Shown here piece by piece: positions 49,301-61,300 of a DNA stretch of 64,000 nt. A program made the position numbers and the translations under genes. Where the stretch lies: positions 5,288,523 to 5,352,522 of the forward strand of contig CM066925.1 in the NCBI GenBank assembly GCA_033964015.1, in the 5' to 3' direction. The notes below the pieces were generated by a model. That model did no database searches and had not been told where the DNA came from. It saw only the letters and a program-made list of their open reading frames with translations. The DNA is from Scolanthus callimorphus. Its lineage: Eukaryota > Cnidaria > Anthozoa > Actiniaria > Edwardsiidae. Numbering within the stretch: position 1 is the first letter of the stretch; every line of letters begins with the position of its first letter.

Positions 49301-52300
49301 TAACAACTACATCTGGCATTATTCATGTAACACCGCTGATGGTACTGCATTTCCCATGTAACATTTCATTTGAAGGAATGAAAACAGGACTTTCGAAGTG
49401 TCCTAAGGAAATGCACATCTCCTTACCAATCTTCTCAGCTAACACTATAAAGTTCTTTCCCTGGAAATCAGATAATGAACTAATGCTTAACCTGCATTAC
49501 AAGTCACTTCAGGAAATAACGCCGGTCAAGATCAACAAAACACTAATCCATCATCTTAATCAACTCTACTCATTCTACGATCACCAACTAACGGCAACCA
49601 TTGATGTGGTACGGGATGACATAAATGAGATACGGGATCAGATCTTCACATATACTGATCAAATAATCCTCTACGTCGTAACGGCATTCTGTTTGCTTGA
49701 ACTTGTCTTGATTGCCGTGATTTTCCACATACTTAGGTCCAACTCCAAGTCACCAACAGTAGTACAACAATCTCATCCCCATAGTCGCTGCACACATTGT
49801 AAGTTGATTAAGAAGGATGGATAATTGGGATGATGTCACTGTAGCGTTGCAACTTAGAAGAGTACCTTACGCAAGATTGCTTGACACTCATATCTGCACA
49901 AGACTATCATCTGTGTCGGGATATTTTAATTCCTATCTACTTTTCTACCAAGATCACTTTCATTATCATGGTTTTTGGCCTCCTCTAATTTTGGACTTTA
50001 CGAACTGGCAAGTGGTAGATTGCTTCTTAGAACTATTGGAAGACAGTAATAATACACAAATTTCTTTCGAGATCCATGACGTTTATGGCCTTGTAGAGCT
50101 CTGCGGAATACTTAAAATACATAGTTCATTTTTACTTGAACATTTAGTGCCAGCCGCAACGCTTTATATGATCAGTACTACTCCAACTTCAATTGACCTG
50201 GATATTAGCGCCGTTATTAAGAATAGATACCTAGATGTCATGATGGCTTTAAAGCGCCACAGGTACTTTGAAGTTGTTCATGCGTTGTGTTTCGCAGAGC
50301 TGTCATTCGCCGACGTTATGGAGAGTGCTACCGTCCCAATATTAGCGGCAAAAGTATTAGAAAAGCACATGCTCCATCACTAAATTCTACAAAGCAAGAA
50401 TTCTCGATGAAATTACGTTGCCCGTCTGGAGATCCAACTGAACAATAACCAAAACTATAAACTAACAGTTGGGATTCTCCTATTTTAGCAATGGAAGACT
50501 GTCCTATTTGCTTGGAGCCGGTTTCGGCACCAGGATATGGGTGTATCCTATCCTGCTGCCGAAAGATCTTCCACTATGCTTGCATAGCAAGGTGGCTTCG
50601 GGAGGAGCAATCGAGGTACCGTTGTGCCCACTGCCGGGGCACCCCGGAGTTGTTCGAGATTTTGCGCCGCCTCCGTGATTTGGATCGCGAAATGGAGGTC
50701 CAAGCAACTCGGACGCGGCGTGATCTTAACCATCTGCCAAGATCGTGGCGTGGTCGGGGCCGGGGCCGAGGCCGAGGCAGGCCACAAAGAGGCCAATTCC
50801 CGATACCACCTCCACCTCCACCTCCACCTCCACCTCGAATGACAGCAGCAGACTGGGCGTGGGTGCGGGCGAATGTGCCCGATCACCTACGCCGACCTTT
50901 GCCGCCAGGCACCCGATGCGGGCCAGGTTAAAAAAAAACTGTATAAAAACTGTATAATTTAGAATATTTACTTATATTTACTCCGTGTCCAGGAGGAGCA
51001 CGAATCTGAGGTGGGGGGTATGTTACGTTACAAATTTTAACAATATATAATTGTAACACATTGCAGACCTGTTTGGCCTTGGCATTGGCATTGGTTATTT
51101 TTAGGCACACTCAAAAGTTAGCCAAATTTAGGAAACGAAAATGAGTGTTTGTCTTTAGGGCGTGGACGCCTTTTTGCGGGAATCTCCTTCAGCGATATTA
51201 ACAGGTGTCTGCTTTCGAGAGCTCGAACAGGTCTGGATACTATAATTATATTCGTAAACAACTTTGTAACCTCTTGTACACCAAAATCAAGCGGTCTCAG
51301 CAATTTTGATTGCGCAGTAGAAAACAGCCGAGTTTACAAGCTCGGGAGGCTTTATAGTTTTGTAAAAGTAAAGTTTGTCAGCCCGAACTTGTAAACCAAC
51401 AACCCCTCTTGATGTGGTGGGACAATTTATCCGTTGTATGATCATGAATAAAAATTTTGTAGTCACGCTGTCCTTTAAGGCATGCGCAGTTAGTCAGCCT
51501 TGTAGTAACGTTGTCTTTTAGGACATGCGCACTTAGTTTCTCTAATTTTGTAAACTTTGTCATTCTTCTATTTTTACTGTAAGTCCTAGAACATGAAACA
51601 GCCCGTCACTGTTTATAGAGTTAAACGTCTACACTGATTGACTTTGGCTAATTTAACGATTGTTATTTTCTTCTCTTCATAATTTAATACTCTTAAATTG
51701 TCAAAAATTGCTTTTACCCCACGGGCTGTCGTCTGGATCTAGGATATAAAAGAAGGGCTCGATCGGCCTCTGTAGAGTGAGTTTTTGTGAGCTAGTCCCA
51801 CATGTTCAATAAACAAGAGAAAAACTTGAGAAGATCCTAGTACCTATCTAACAGAAGATTTGATACTTATTGGGGGAATTAAGTTATACACAGAGATGCA
51901 AACGCTCCCGCATTTTGCGGGAGATTCACGCATTTTATCTTCATTTCCCGCATTATATTACGGACTACGACCTGCGACCTGCAAATGAGACCCGCCGCAC
52001 GACATTGCCTTTAAGACCACCATTTTTTCAGGTCTTCTATATTAATTCACAGCGATCACTTTTTAAAGATTCCTTCTTAACTTGCGATCGGGGCAAATTA
52101 TTGTTTTAGAGATGTTTAAAGAGGAAAAAGGGGGTCTACTGTAGCTAGGATACTATTAAAAGTATTAACACAAATAAAGATCGAAATATGTTAAACTATT
52201 GCTAAAAGATGCCTCATACTGTCCTCCAAGTCACACGAATATTATAAAAGTTATGACCGAATTATATTTACATTTGCAGAAAACACGCTGGACTTTTCGT

Positions 52301-55300
52301 GGAGTCAACTTAACTGCGAGGATCATTCCACAAATCATATTTGCTATTAGAGGTGATTTCCTGACAAACCCGTCCTTTTGGATTCTGTTTTGACATGGGA
52401 GTGGGGATAATGTCTTACCTGACCACCGTATGTCATGTACCCAACTTGTGCTTGTCCTCTCTGGGCAGGATGGAGCATCATGGGTGGTGGTGCCGTATGC
52501 TGGGACATTATAGGGGTGGGGCCACCAGGACCAGCCATAGGACCCACTGCCGCAGGGACAGGTACTGGGTAGCCAACTGGGCCCTGAATCATAACGCACC
52601 CAGCATTTGGACCCCCAGCAGCAGTATCTAAATAAGCGACCTGAGGCTGCTGCTGCAATAGAAATAGTTGCAATCAATCTATATTATGTAGACATCACAA
52701 GCAGAGAGCTTTCCTTAGGGAGAAATCCAAGAAGAAAGCTTCTTTTAAAGCTATGCTTTACCCAATGGGCAGTTGCAAAAACCCTCACCACACGCAGCTG
52801 AAGAAGAGCAACACATTGATAAATTGAAATCGGGTTACCCTATTGTGTTTCTAGAAAATAAACCATGAAAATCTGAATAAACTGGATACCTAGCTATGAA
52901 GTACCATTGCTTTGACATCCTCCCCCAAGGGGACGTCCCTAATATATAGATTTAGGCACCGTCTAAAGAGGAGCTCCCAAAAAAAAAAGACATTGATGGC
53001 ATCAACCATATGACCATAGTTTTGCATTGCCCTGACAACCTAAACAATTTTTTCCAAGTTCGGTCGAATTTTTTTTAGGTGAATTTGTCTTTGTTTATTC
53101 GTAGGTTCTTATAAAATGATGACGTCATCGATAACGCCACATCACGTGACTATATTTTTGTATCAACACCACCACAATTTACGGGATATTTTTTTTATAA
53201 TAAAAAACACCCTTTAACAATGATGGCGTTATCGATGACGTCACATCACGTGACCATAATGTTGCAATCCCCTCTTAATCCTCATTAACGCGGTTCGTAA
53301 AGAGTGTGCATCTAAGTTGGGTTGTTTCATCTTACTTCCCTTAGATATCAATTTTTCGTGTTTATACGAAGACTGTTAAATGATAACGTCGTCGATGACG
53401 TCACATCTTTTGACGAAGTTAGTCCATCTACCCCTTGAAACAAAGGCAACTTCATTCAATCTTGGTTGTGTTGCCTCCCTTCGTTTCTAAGATGTGTTTT
53501 CTATGGTTACATGACGCCAACGATGACGTGACAACGCTCGACCCAGCTTTTTGTCATCGATGACGTAGAATCACGTGACGACGATGATGCTTTATCCCCT
53601 TGGTCAACAACTCAAATGAAGTTTTGTTGTCTTAACTCCTTTCGTTCCTTAAATATTAAATATTTCATTGTTTACACGAACGCCCTCAAATGATGCCGTC
53701 ATCGAGTACGTTACACCACGTGACTATGTTACAGCACCCCTCTTAGCACATAGATAAGTGACCCCAAGTTTGTTCGTCTGAACATATTGCCTTGCAGATA
53801 AATCGATAAAACGGGAAACTGCGTGACCGCGTATAATTAACTGGGATACCTGCGTTACGGACGGACATAACACTGACACACGGCAGAAAAGAGAAGGAAA
53901 AATAATATATCCGGAAAGAAAACTCCAATAACGACCAAACTTGACAAAAGTTGCATTTAGGTTGATAGTTATCTAATGCCAACGTCACGTGACATGACGC
54001 CACTGATTACGTCATAAAAATACCAAGATGTTTCAAACCCCTCAAATGCGACTTGATGGTTAGACAGATGTCTGATGCCACTTTTTCTTCTGTATGGTGC
54101 TTCGCTGCTCCGCTGAAATATATGGTGATGATCTCCCTATCCCTTAGGGCATAAACAAGTCACTCAAGTGCTATCTTTTATAGTCCGACGGCTTAACAAA
54201 AAAAAGTGCACTCTTTGCTCAAGGCGCCAAATTTTTCCGTAGTTTATTGAAGATAAACTATAGAGCCACGCTACTAAATTGCATTCCTAGTAAAAGCTAG
54301 AGAAGTTTTAATGCGAACCTTTGTTTTCCCATTGACAGCAATCTATGAATCCTTTCTTGCATGAGCTTTGCAGCACTTGGCGAGATCTTCCATCGTCTTG
54401 TTTAGAAATGTCATGTCAAAATTTCAGAGAAAGCTTCTTTTTACACATACAGCACATAAAGGTCTATGAGGTTTTACCAATTATCTCGATTTTTTTTTGT
54501 TGGTCATTTCATTTCATCAAATCTCTGTCAGGCTATTGTTTTACATAAATTATAAACATTCCCAATAAAATAGGCGTTGCACTTAATACATCACAGCTAA
54601 GAGTTCTAAGCCTCCTGAAACATCATGAATAAAACAAAGCATTCGAAATGGCTGCTATTGAGCAAAACAATTGTTCACTCTAAAACTCCAATAGCTTATT
54701 CGAAACGAATTAATACTAGCGTGGCTCCATATCTAGATGTAAAAATACATTGACACTATCGACACAAGGCAAAATGTTGGGCTTTTAGACCAAAATGCTC
54801 AAATGTATTTGACTAAACCCATTTCTTGCCATCCCTTAGGGGTAAATTTGCAATGGACCACCCAGCTTGCTATCCCTTAGGGCGGATTGGAAAGTATTAC
54901 TGATATTATTCTCCCCAATGATCATCCCATCCCCATCCCTGCCTCCTCCCATAGGAAATCTAGCAGTGTATATATACCCCCTTTCAAAATGTACGGCATG
55001 GATCTGCCCTCTTTACCTGTGGTATCAACTTGCAGTTGTCACAACAACTTAGTCCCATGCAACTGCAAACAACAACCCAAATACTCATGCCAAACATCAA
55101 AATCGCACAGAGCAAAATCACTGAAGCCAATCCAATAACAGAGCCGCACTGGTTCTTGGAGAAGATTAGGATCTCCCTTGGGTAACTGTTGTCGTCACGG
55201 TAGCCATAGCGATCAGTACAGCCTTCCATAGTCAGGAAGCCGATTGAAATTGCATAGCAGGCAATCACTGTCAAGGCAAAGATTTTGGATGTGATGCTGA

Positions 55301-58300
55301 ACCCAAGATGTGTGCCAAACTTAAAGAACAAAAAGGATATTGATTAATTAACTGCACAATAAGAACCTCTTGACCATCCTGGTCCAAGAACTTGTTTTTG
55401 CAACTTTGTGTTACTTAGGAATCAATAAATATATATATTAAGTATAATTACTCAAGCGATTCCGCGCGCTGATTGGTCGAGACGTTCGGAAATAGTTTGG
55501 TATATTCACCTATAGATGAATATAAAAAGCATTGGGCACACTTTATTTCGAGAAACTAAAAAAATACCCCTAAATCCGAGTTTTTTTTGTCAAAAATTTT
55601 AGCATCGCTTGAGTAATTATACTAAAACAATAAGTCGCCTCAGGCTCCGTAAATATCGGCGAATAGTCACCTCGACTTCGTCTCGGTGACTATTCGCCGA
55701 TTTTACGTCTCCTTCGGCGACTAATAAAAGCTAGTCTTGATAACCAATGGTAGGATTAAGTTCAATGTTTGAGCTTAGCCTAAGAAAGTCATGGGCACGC
55801 GGTAACGAATTCTGCATTGTGATTGGTTCTTAGAGCGCGCGCGCGGCGGCAATATTTTCCTTTCTCTCACACTGGCATGTTATCAATGAGGATGTATTTT
55901 GATAAATTACACCTTGAGGTATGTTTCTTATTGTTAGAAGCACTCCTTTCTGGACTAGTCTTGGACTAAATCATACAACAAATCCACACAAATAAACTAT
56001 CAAGCTTTCTCTTGACCTAGGTCACGGTCACCATTTGCCCGTACAAATTTTGGGGGGTGGAAAACATGGATGGAATATTTGCACAGCGAATGTGATTTTT
56101 ATATTTTCACTTCCGCCTGTCACGATCTATTAGTTGTTATGTAGCCATTATACTCAAGAGATTGATTATGTAACAATTACGGTCACGTGGCGGCCGCCGG
56201 ATCTCGAGGAGAGGATTTCCATTAACCTCCTCTAGGGAGCGAATTATGCAATCAACCATTCGTCGAGACCTTGAAGCGAACACGCTGTTTTTTCCTTCGA
56301 AGAGGTAAGAATCCTAGTTTAAACCTATTTTGGGGTCTTTACGAGCCCCGTTTTTCTAGCCCCAGGGTTTCTGGCGTTAAAGCTGTTGTCCTTCATAGTG
56401 GTTTGCCAGTTCTTCTTCTCTTATCGCTCGATTCACGGCTCGATTCGCTTAGTATTGTTAGCGGTTGTATTAATTGCTATCTGCTCGCTTCATTTGGTCT
56501 CCTTTGCCCATCTTTATGCTCTCCATTCTTTTGTAATGGCCTCAACAACTCCCAAAGTCTTGATCTTAGGCCATTCGTTTGTTAATCGTCTCAAACGGGA
56601 TTTCGATTCGCGCACTTCGCCCGATTTTAATTTGAAGCGCACTGCTTGTATCACGCTTTCGGGCGTCGGGGGACGAACCGTGGCATCTTTACGTGCTCAT
56701 GATCTCCACATTGTTCGCGACCTGTCCCCCGATGTGCTTATTATAGATATCGGCACCAATGATCTTGCCCATTCGGCGCCTGAGGTTGTTGGATCTGCGG
56801 ATGATGATTTAGTAACCCTTCTGTTGGAACGATTCCCAGTGCAGCTCATTGTAGTTTGCCATGTTATCCCGAGGGGATTGGTTTACCGTGGCGCTGTAAA
56901 CCTCGCTGCCCGCGCGGCCGTCCTTCGGCAATACCTTGAGGCTGTACTGGGACAATATCCTCGAGTGATATGTTGGGCCCATCGTCATTTTAACCACCCG
57001 GCTAAAGCCTTATACACTTGGGATGGGGCTCACTTGAACAGATTAGGGCAGTATTTCTTTTTTCGAAGCTACCGGGGAGCCATCTTACGGGCCACCCACA
57101 TGCTCTGAATTTTTGTCACTACACCATTATGTGCTTCGAGGCATTTTTATTAAACCATGTTGAACATTTATGCAAATTTTTGTTAATCGATGATGTGCAT
57201 TTATGTGTCATTATTCATCCACTTATCTGCCTATTTAGATAACTTGCATTTTCAAACAATTTTCTGTCGATCCGTTTAGGACAGGCCCGGGCAGTGCTTA
57301 GGCAGTCCACCCTAAAGAAACCCTGAGGTTACCTAATTTTACTGTGTTGTAGCTGCTCACAGCTACGAGGATGGCATTGCTTATTTCTCCTCATCGTGGC
57401 CAATTGCCAATTGCTTGTTCCCACAGTGGCTGGACCCTAAGTTGTTCTTCCCCGCTGATAGCGATTGTGTCATCAGGGTACGGCAGTTAATATCCAGCAC
57501 AGTCCATCAGGTGGTTTCTAGCCTGCTCTATAGTCCATCAGGCAGTTTCTAGCCTGCTCTTGCGAACCTTAAAGTCAAAGGCCTGTGCGCTCTCCCACCT
57601 TACTGGTACCGCAAGGCGGTCAAGGGCCTGGGTGGCTTTCAATGTCACCTTTACAGACAGGCGGTCAAAGGCCTGTGAGGTATCCAATCGAACATATAAA
57701 GCCAGGCGGTCAAGGGGCTGTGTGGTATCCATGTGCATTCACGGTGTCTATTGGCTGCATCATGTTTGTGCATGCAATACTGTTGGTATTAGCTAATCGT
57801 TGATATTCGAGTACCTGAACTCATTCTGGCTGCACACTTCTCAAGCGGAGTGTTTTTGCGGGGCTCTGCCGGTTCCTTTGTTTATTTGCAGTTCCTTACT
57901 GCACCATGCCACCCAAGCGCTCCGCACGGATTGCTCACAAACAGAGGGCGGCGCCTCCCTCCGCCCCTGCACCTAAGCGCACGCGTCGCCAACCTGCCAG
58001 CGCCTTGGCAGCCACTCCAGTCACAGCACCCACTGCGCAGCAAGCAGACCTTCCAGGGATGTCCACTGAGTTATTTGATCAGCTGGTCAACCGAGTGGTG
58101 GATGCGGTTCATCCCGTCTGGCTCCAGCACAGCCCACAATGACACAATCACCTGCCACACCAGCACCACTGGGCGACGTAATGGAGGTACCGGTAACTAA
58201 CCAAATAGTTCAGGCAGCAGTGTCAAATGTACAGGAGGTTATGTTAGGTGAGACAATTCCCACTGTTGTCAATACTGCCCCTCCCGCCATCCCAGAGGAT

Positions 58301-61300
58301 ATTTTTGTCTCCCCGGCTATGCCCCTGGACATGGCAGTATCTGACAAAATAAAACAAAAATCTGGGGCAATGAGTTTGTTGACTTCGGGTCACTATTGGC
58401 GCCTCCCATACACACTGATCGCTACCAAGTTACCTTCAGTGGCGTTGACGGTGTCCCCGATCCAGCATTACTCATTGAACTTGTCCGTAAGACCAGGAAA
58501 GAAAATAATATAGAGCAATGGTCCCGATGTTTCCGCATTTTTGCGCGTATCTACACCACAAAATCCCCATCTGAGGCTCCTGCCCTGATGAAGTATAGTG
58601 AGATCATACACGAGCTGGCAAGCAGAGGCCATAATTGGATCTTTTACGATGAAAATTTCCGCTTTATGCGTCAGAAACAGGCCTCTGCTTCACCTAAATG
58701 GGGAACTTTGGTTTCGCGCACAGAATTCGACTGTGCGTAAAGCCACAGCTGGGCCCTCCCGTCCCCGCTCCAACATGAACGTCCCAGGGTTTTTTTGTTT
58801 TAAATTTCATAAGGGGCAAGAATGCTCTGGGTGCAATTACAAACACTCCTGTTTCCGGTGCTCTGGAGCCCATCGGGCTCTGCACTGTAATTTTCGTGGC
58901 CAACGGAAACAAGGTGACCAATCCCAGCCAGCATCCAGACAACGATTTACCAAGTCCCCAGCTGCCCACCCCACTAAGAGTTGAAATATTAGCATATTTT
59001 CTATCCGGCTACCATCCGGAAACCAAACACCGGCTAATTGAAGGTTTTTCAAAAGGATCCCCCCCCCCCCCATTTTGAGGGTCTATGCCCTTCTGGGGAG
59101 CCATCTAATCTCCTTTCTGCACTGGAGAATCCTGAAATTATTGATGCAAAAATTTGTAAGGAGCTGGCCACCCATAGGCTCGCCGGTCCATATGCCTCCC
59201 CTCCTTTGGTACCCTTTCATGTTTCACCCTTGGGCGTGGTCCCCAAAAAGACTCCTGGGGAACTCCGTATGATACATCATTTGTCTTACCCTAAGGGGCA
59301 TTCTGTCAACGATGGTATCCCCACGGAGTATACCAGTGTCTCATACGCTTCCATCGATAAGGCCATACAGTGTATCAAAATAGCAGGACACGGTTCCTTT
59401 ATGGCAAAAACGGATGTCAAAAATGCATTTAGGATCATTCCTATTAGCCCTGATGACTATGGGTTATTAGGCATCAAATGGAGGGATAGCTATTTTTACG
59501 ACCGATGTTTACCCATGGGACTAGCCAGCTCCTGTCGTACTTTCGAAGTTTTCAGCACAGCTGTGGAGTTGGTAGCTAAAACAAAGCTAGGCATCAGTCA
59601 GATGATACATCTGCTCGATGACTTCCTAATCATTGCGCCAAATAAGTCACTTTGTAGCAGCTCCTTGGAGCTATTCCTACGCCTTTGCCACTATCTGGGC
59701 ATCCCCATGGCACCAGAGAAGACATGCGGACCGGCATGTGTTTCACAGGTATTGAACTCGATTCCATCTTGAGTTGAGCTCGCCTTCCCCTCGATAAGAT
59801 CTGCAAATGCGTGTCCGACATCACTTTTCTTGAAACGCAAAAAGGTGACTTTGCACTAGTTGCAGTCTCTCGTCGGCCTTTTAAATTTTGCATGCTCAGT
59901 TGTGCGTCCAGGACGGGCCTTTCTGATAAGGCTCATTGTCCTCACCATCGGCGTTAGGAAATCGTCATACAAAATCCGCCTCACGGTGGAAACTAAGGCC
60001 TACCTTAGACTGTGGCTTTCTTTCTTGTCCGACTTCAATGGGCGTGCTTTTTTCATAGACGACACGTGGCACAGCTCAACAAAGCTACATCTGTACACAG
60101 ATGCCTCTGGCGCCCTAGGTTTTGGTGCCGTTTTTGGGAACCATTGGTGCAATGGCCGATGGCCAGATAGTTGGCGCTACCGCAATATTGCGATTCTAGA
60201 GTTTTTCCCAATTGTCCTGAGTTTGCACCTGTAGGGTCACAAAATGAGCAATCGCTGCATCCTCTTCTATACCGACAATGAAGCATTGGTGCATGTTATC
60301 AACAAACAGTCGTGTAAAGACAGGACCCTGATGTATTTTGTACGTAAATTAGTGCTGATTTGCTTGCGGCGTAATATCGTTTTCAAAGCTAAACACATAC
60401 CAGGAATCCGGAACGAACTCGCCGATGCTTTATCTCGCTTGCAGGTGCAAGTTTTCAGGCAGTTGGCCCCTTCTCAAATGGATCAGCATCGTACAGACAT
60501 CCCCCTTTCTCTGCGGCCGGAGAATTGGCACCTACCATAACGCACCTCCTACGTTCCAGTCTCCAGCGTTCGTCTGTTCCGACGTATCAGAGAGTATGGC
60601 GGCTTTTTTCCGAATTTGTACTGTCAATTTTCCACACTTCGGAGGTAGTTATGCCTATTTCCCCGCCTACGTTGGCTCTTTTCATTGCGTATCTATTTGA
60701 CAAGTCGTATGCAGCTTCTACAGTTGACACTTACGTTTCGGCCTTAGGCTATATTCACCGACTCTCGGGTTGGCCGGACCCTACTAAAGTTGTTGTCATT
60801 TTGCAAATGCTAAAGGGTTACGGGAAGCTGGGGTGAAGACTAGACGATCGCCTTCCGATAACGCTTCCCATCTTACACAGGATCTTGGCGGCCTCGAGTC
60901 GTCTCTCCGCCTGTGGTTACCGTGAAGTGCGCTTCAAGGCTATGTGCTCCTTAGCTTTCCACGCTTTCTTGAGAGTTGGCGAGATGACCGTAGGGACCTC
61001 TCGGGATGCCTGCCCTCCTTTGCAGTTACACCAACTCACAAAATTAGTGGATGGCCTGGGCAACGTTGTGTTACTTAAAGTCACGTGTTTGGATTACAAA
61101 CACAATTACGGGAAACGTCCTTTTTCAGTTTGGATCAGCCGCTATGATACTTTCTGCCCTATCGAAATTGTATTGGCATACCTGGCCCTGCGGGGCGATA
61201 AAAGGGGCCCCCTTTTTGTAAACTTGGACTGGTCTCCCGTTTCACGTCCGACTTTGCTGATCAGTTGAACCTAGCGATACGTTTTTGTGGACTTAACCCG

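Larger units (their letters stand above)
39960..51853 (+). mobile_element. Gypsy-type (Ty3/Metaviridae-like) LTR element with env-, BTB- and RING-coding genes
   Basis: An 11.9-kb element in intron 4 of gene C, antisense to it. The order is 5' LTR, primer site, gag, pol (protease, reverse transcriptase, RNase H, integrase, chromodomain-like end), envelope-like gene, BTB-like gene, RING gene, polypurine tract and 3' LTR. Every gene is open and the LTRs differ at only about four positions by eye, so insertion is recent. Pol is expressed through a -1 frameshift signal. Envelope and RING genes each follow a splice-acceptor-like sequence. A 169-bp duplication flanks it, and the 5' LTR start is atypical. 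Confidence 0.9.

Noticed and set aside
50548..50886. 112-codon minus-strand frame opposite the RING gene
   Set aside because: It is a shadow of the G+C-rich, repetitive RING coding sequence.
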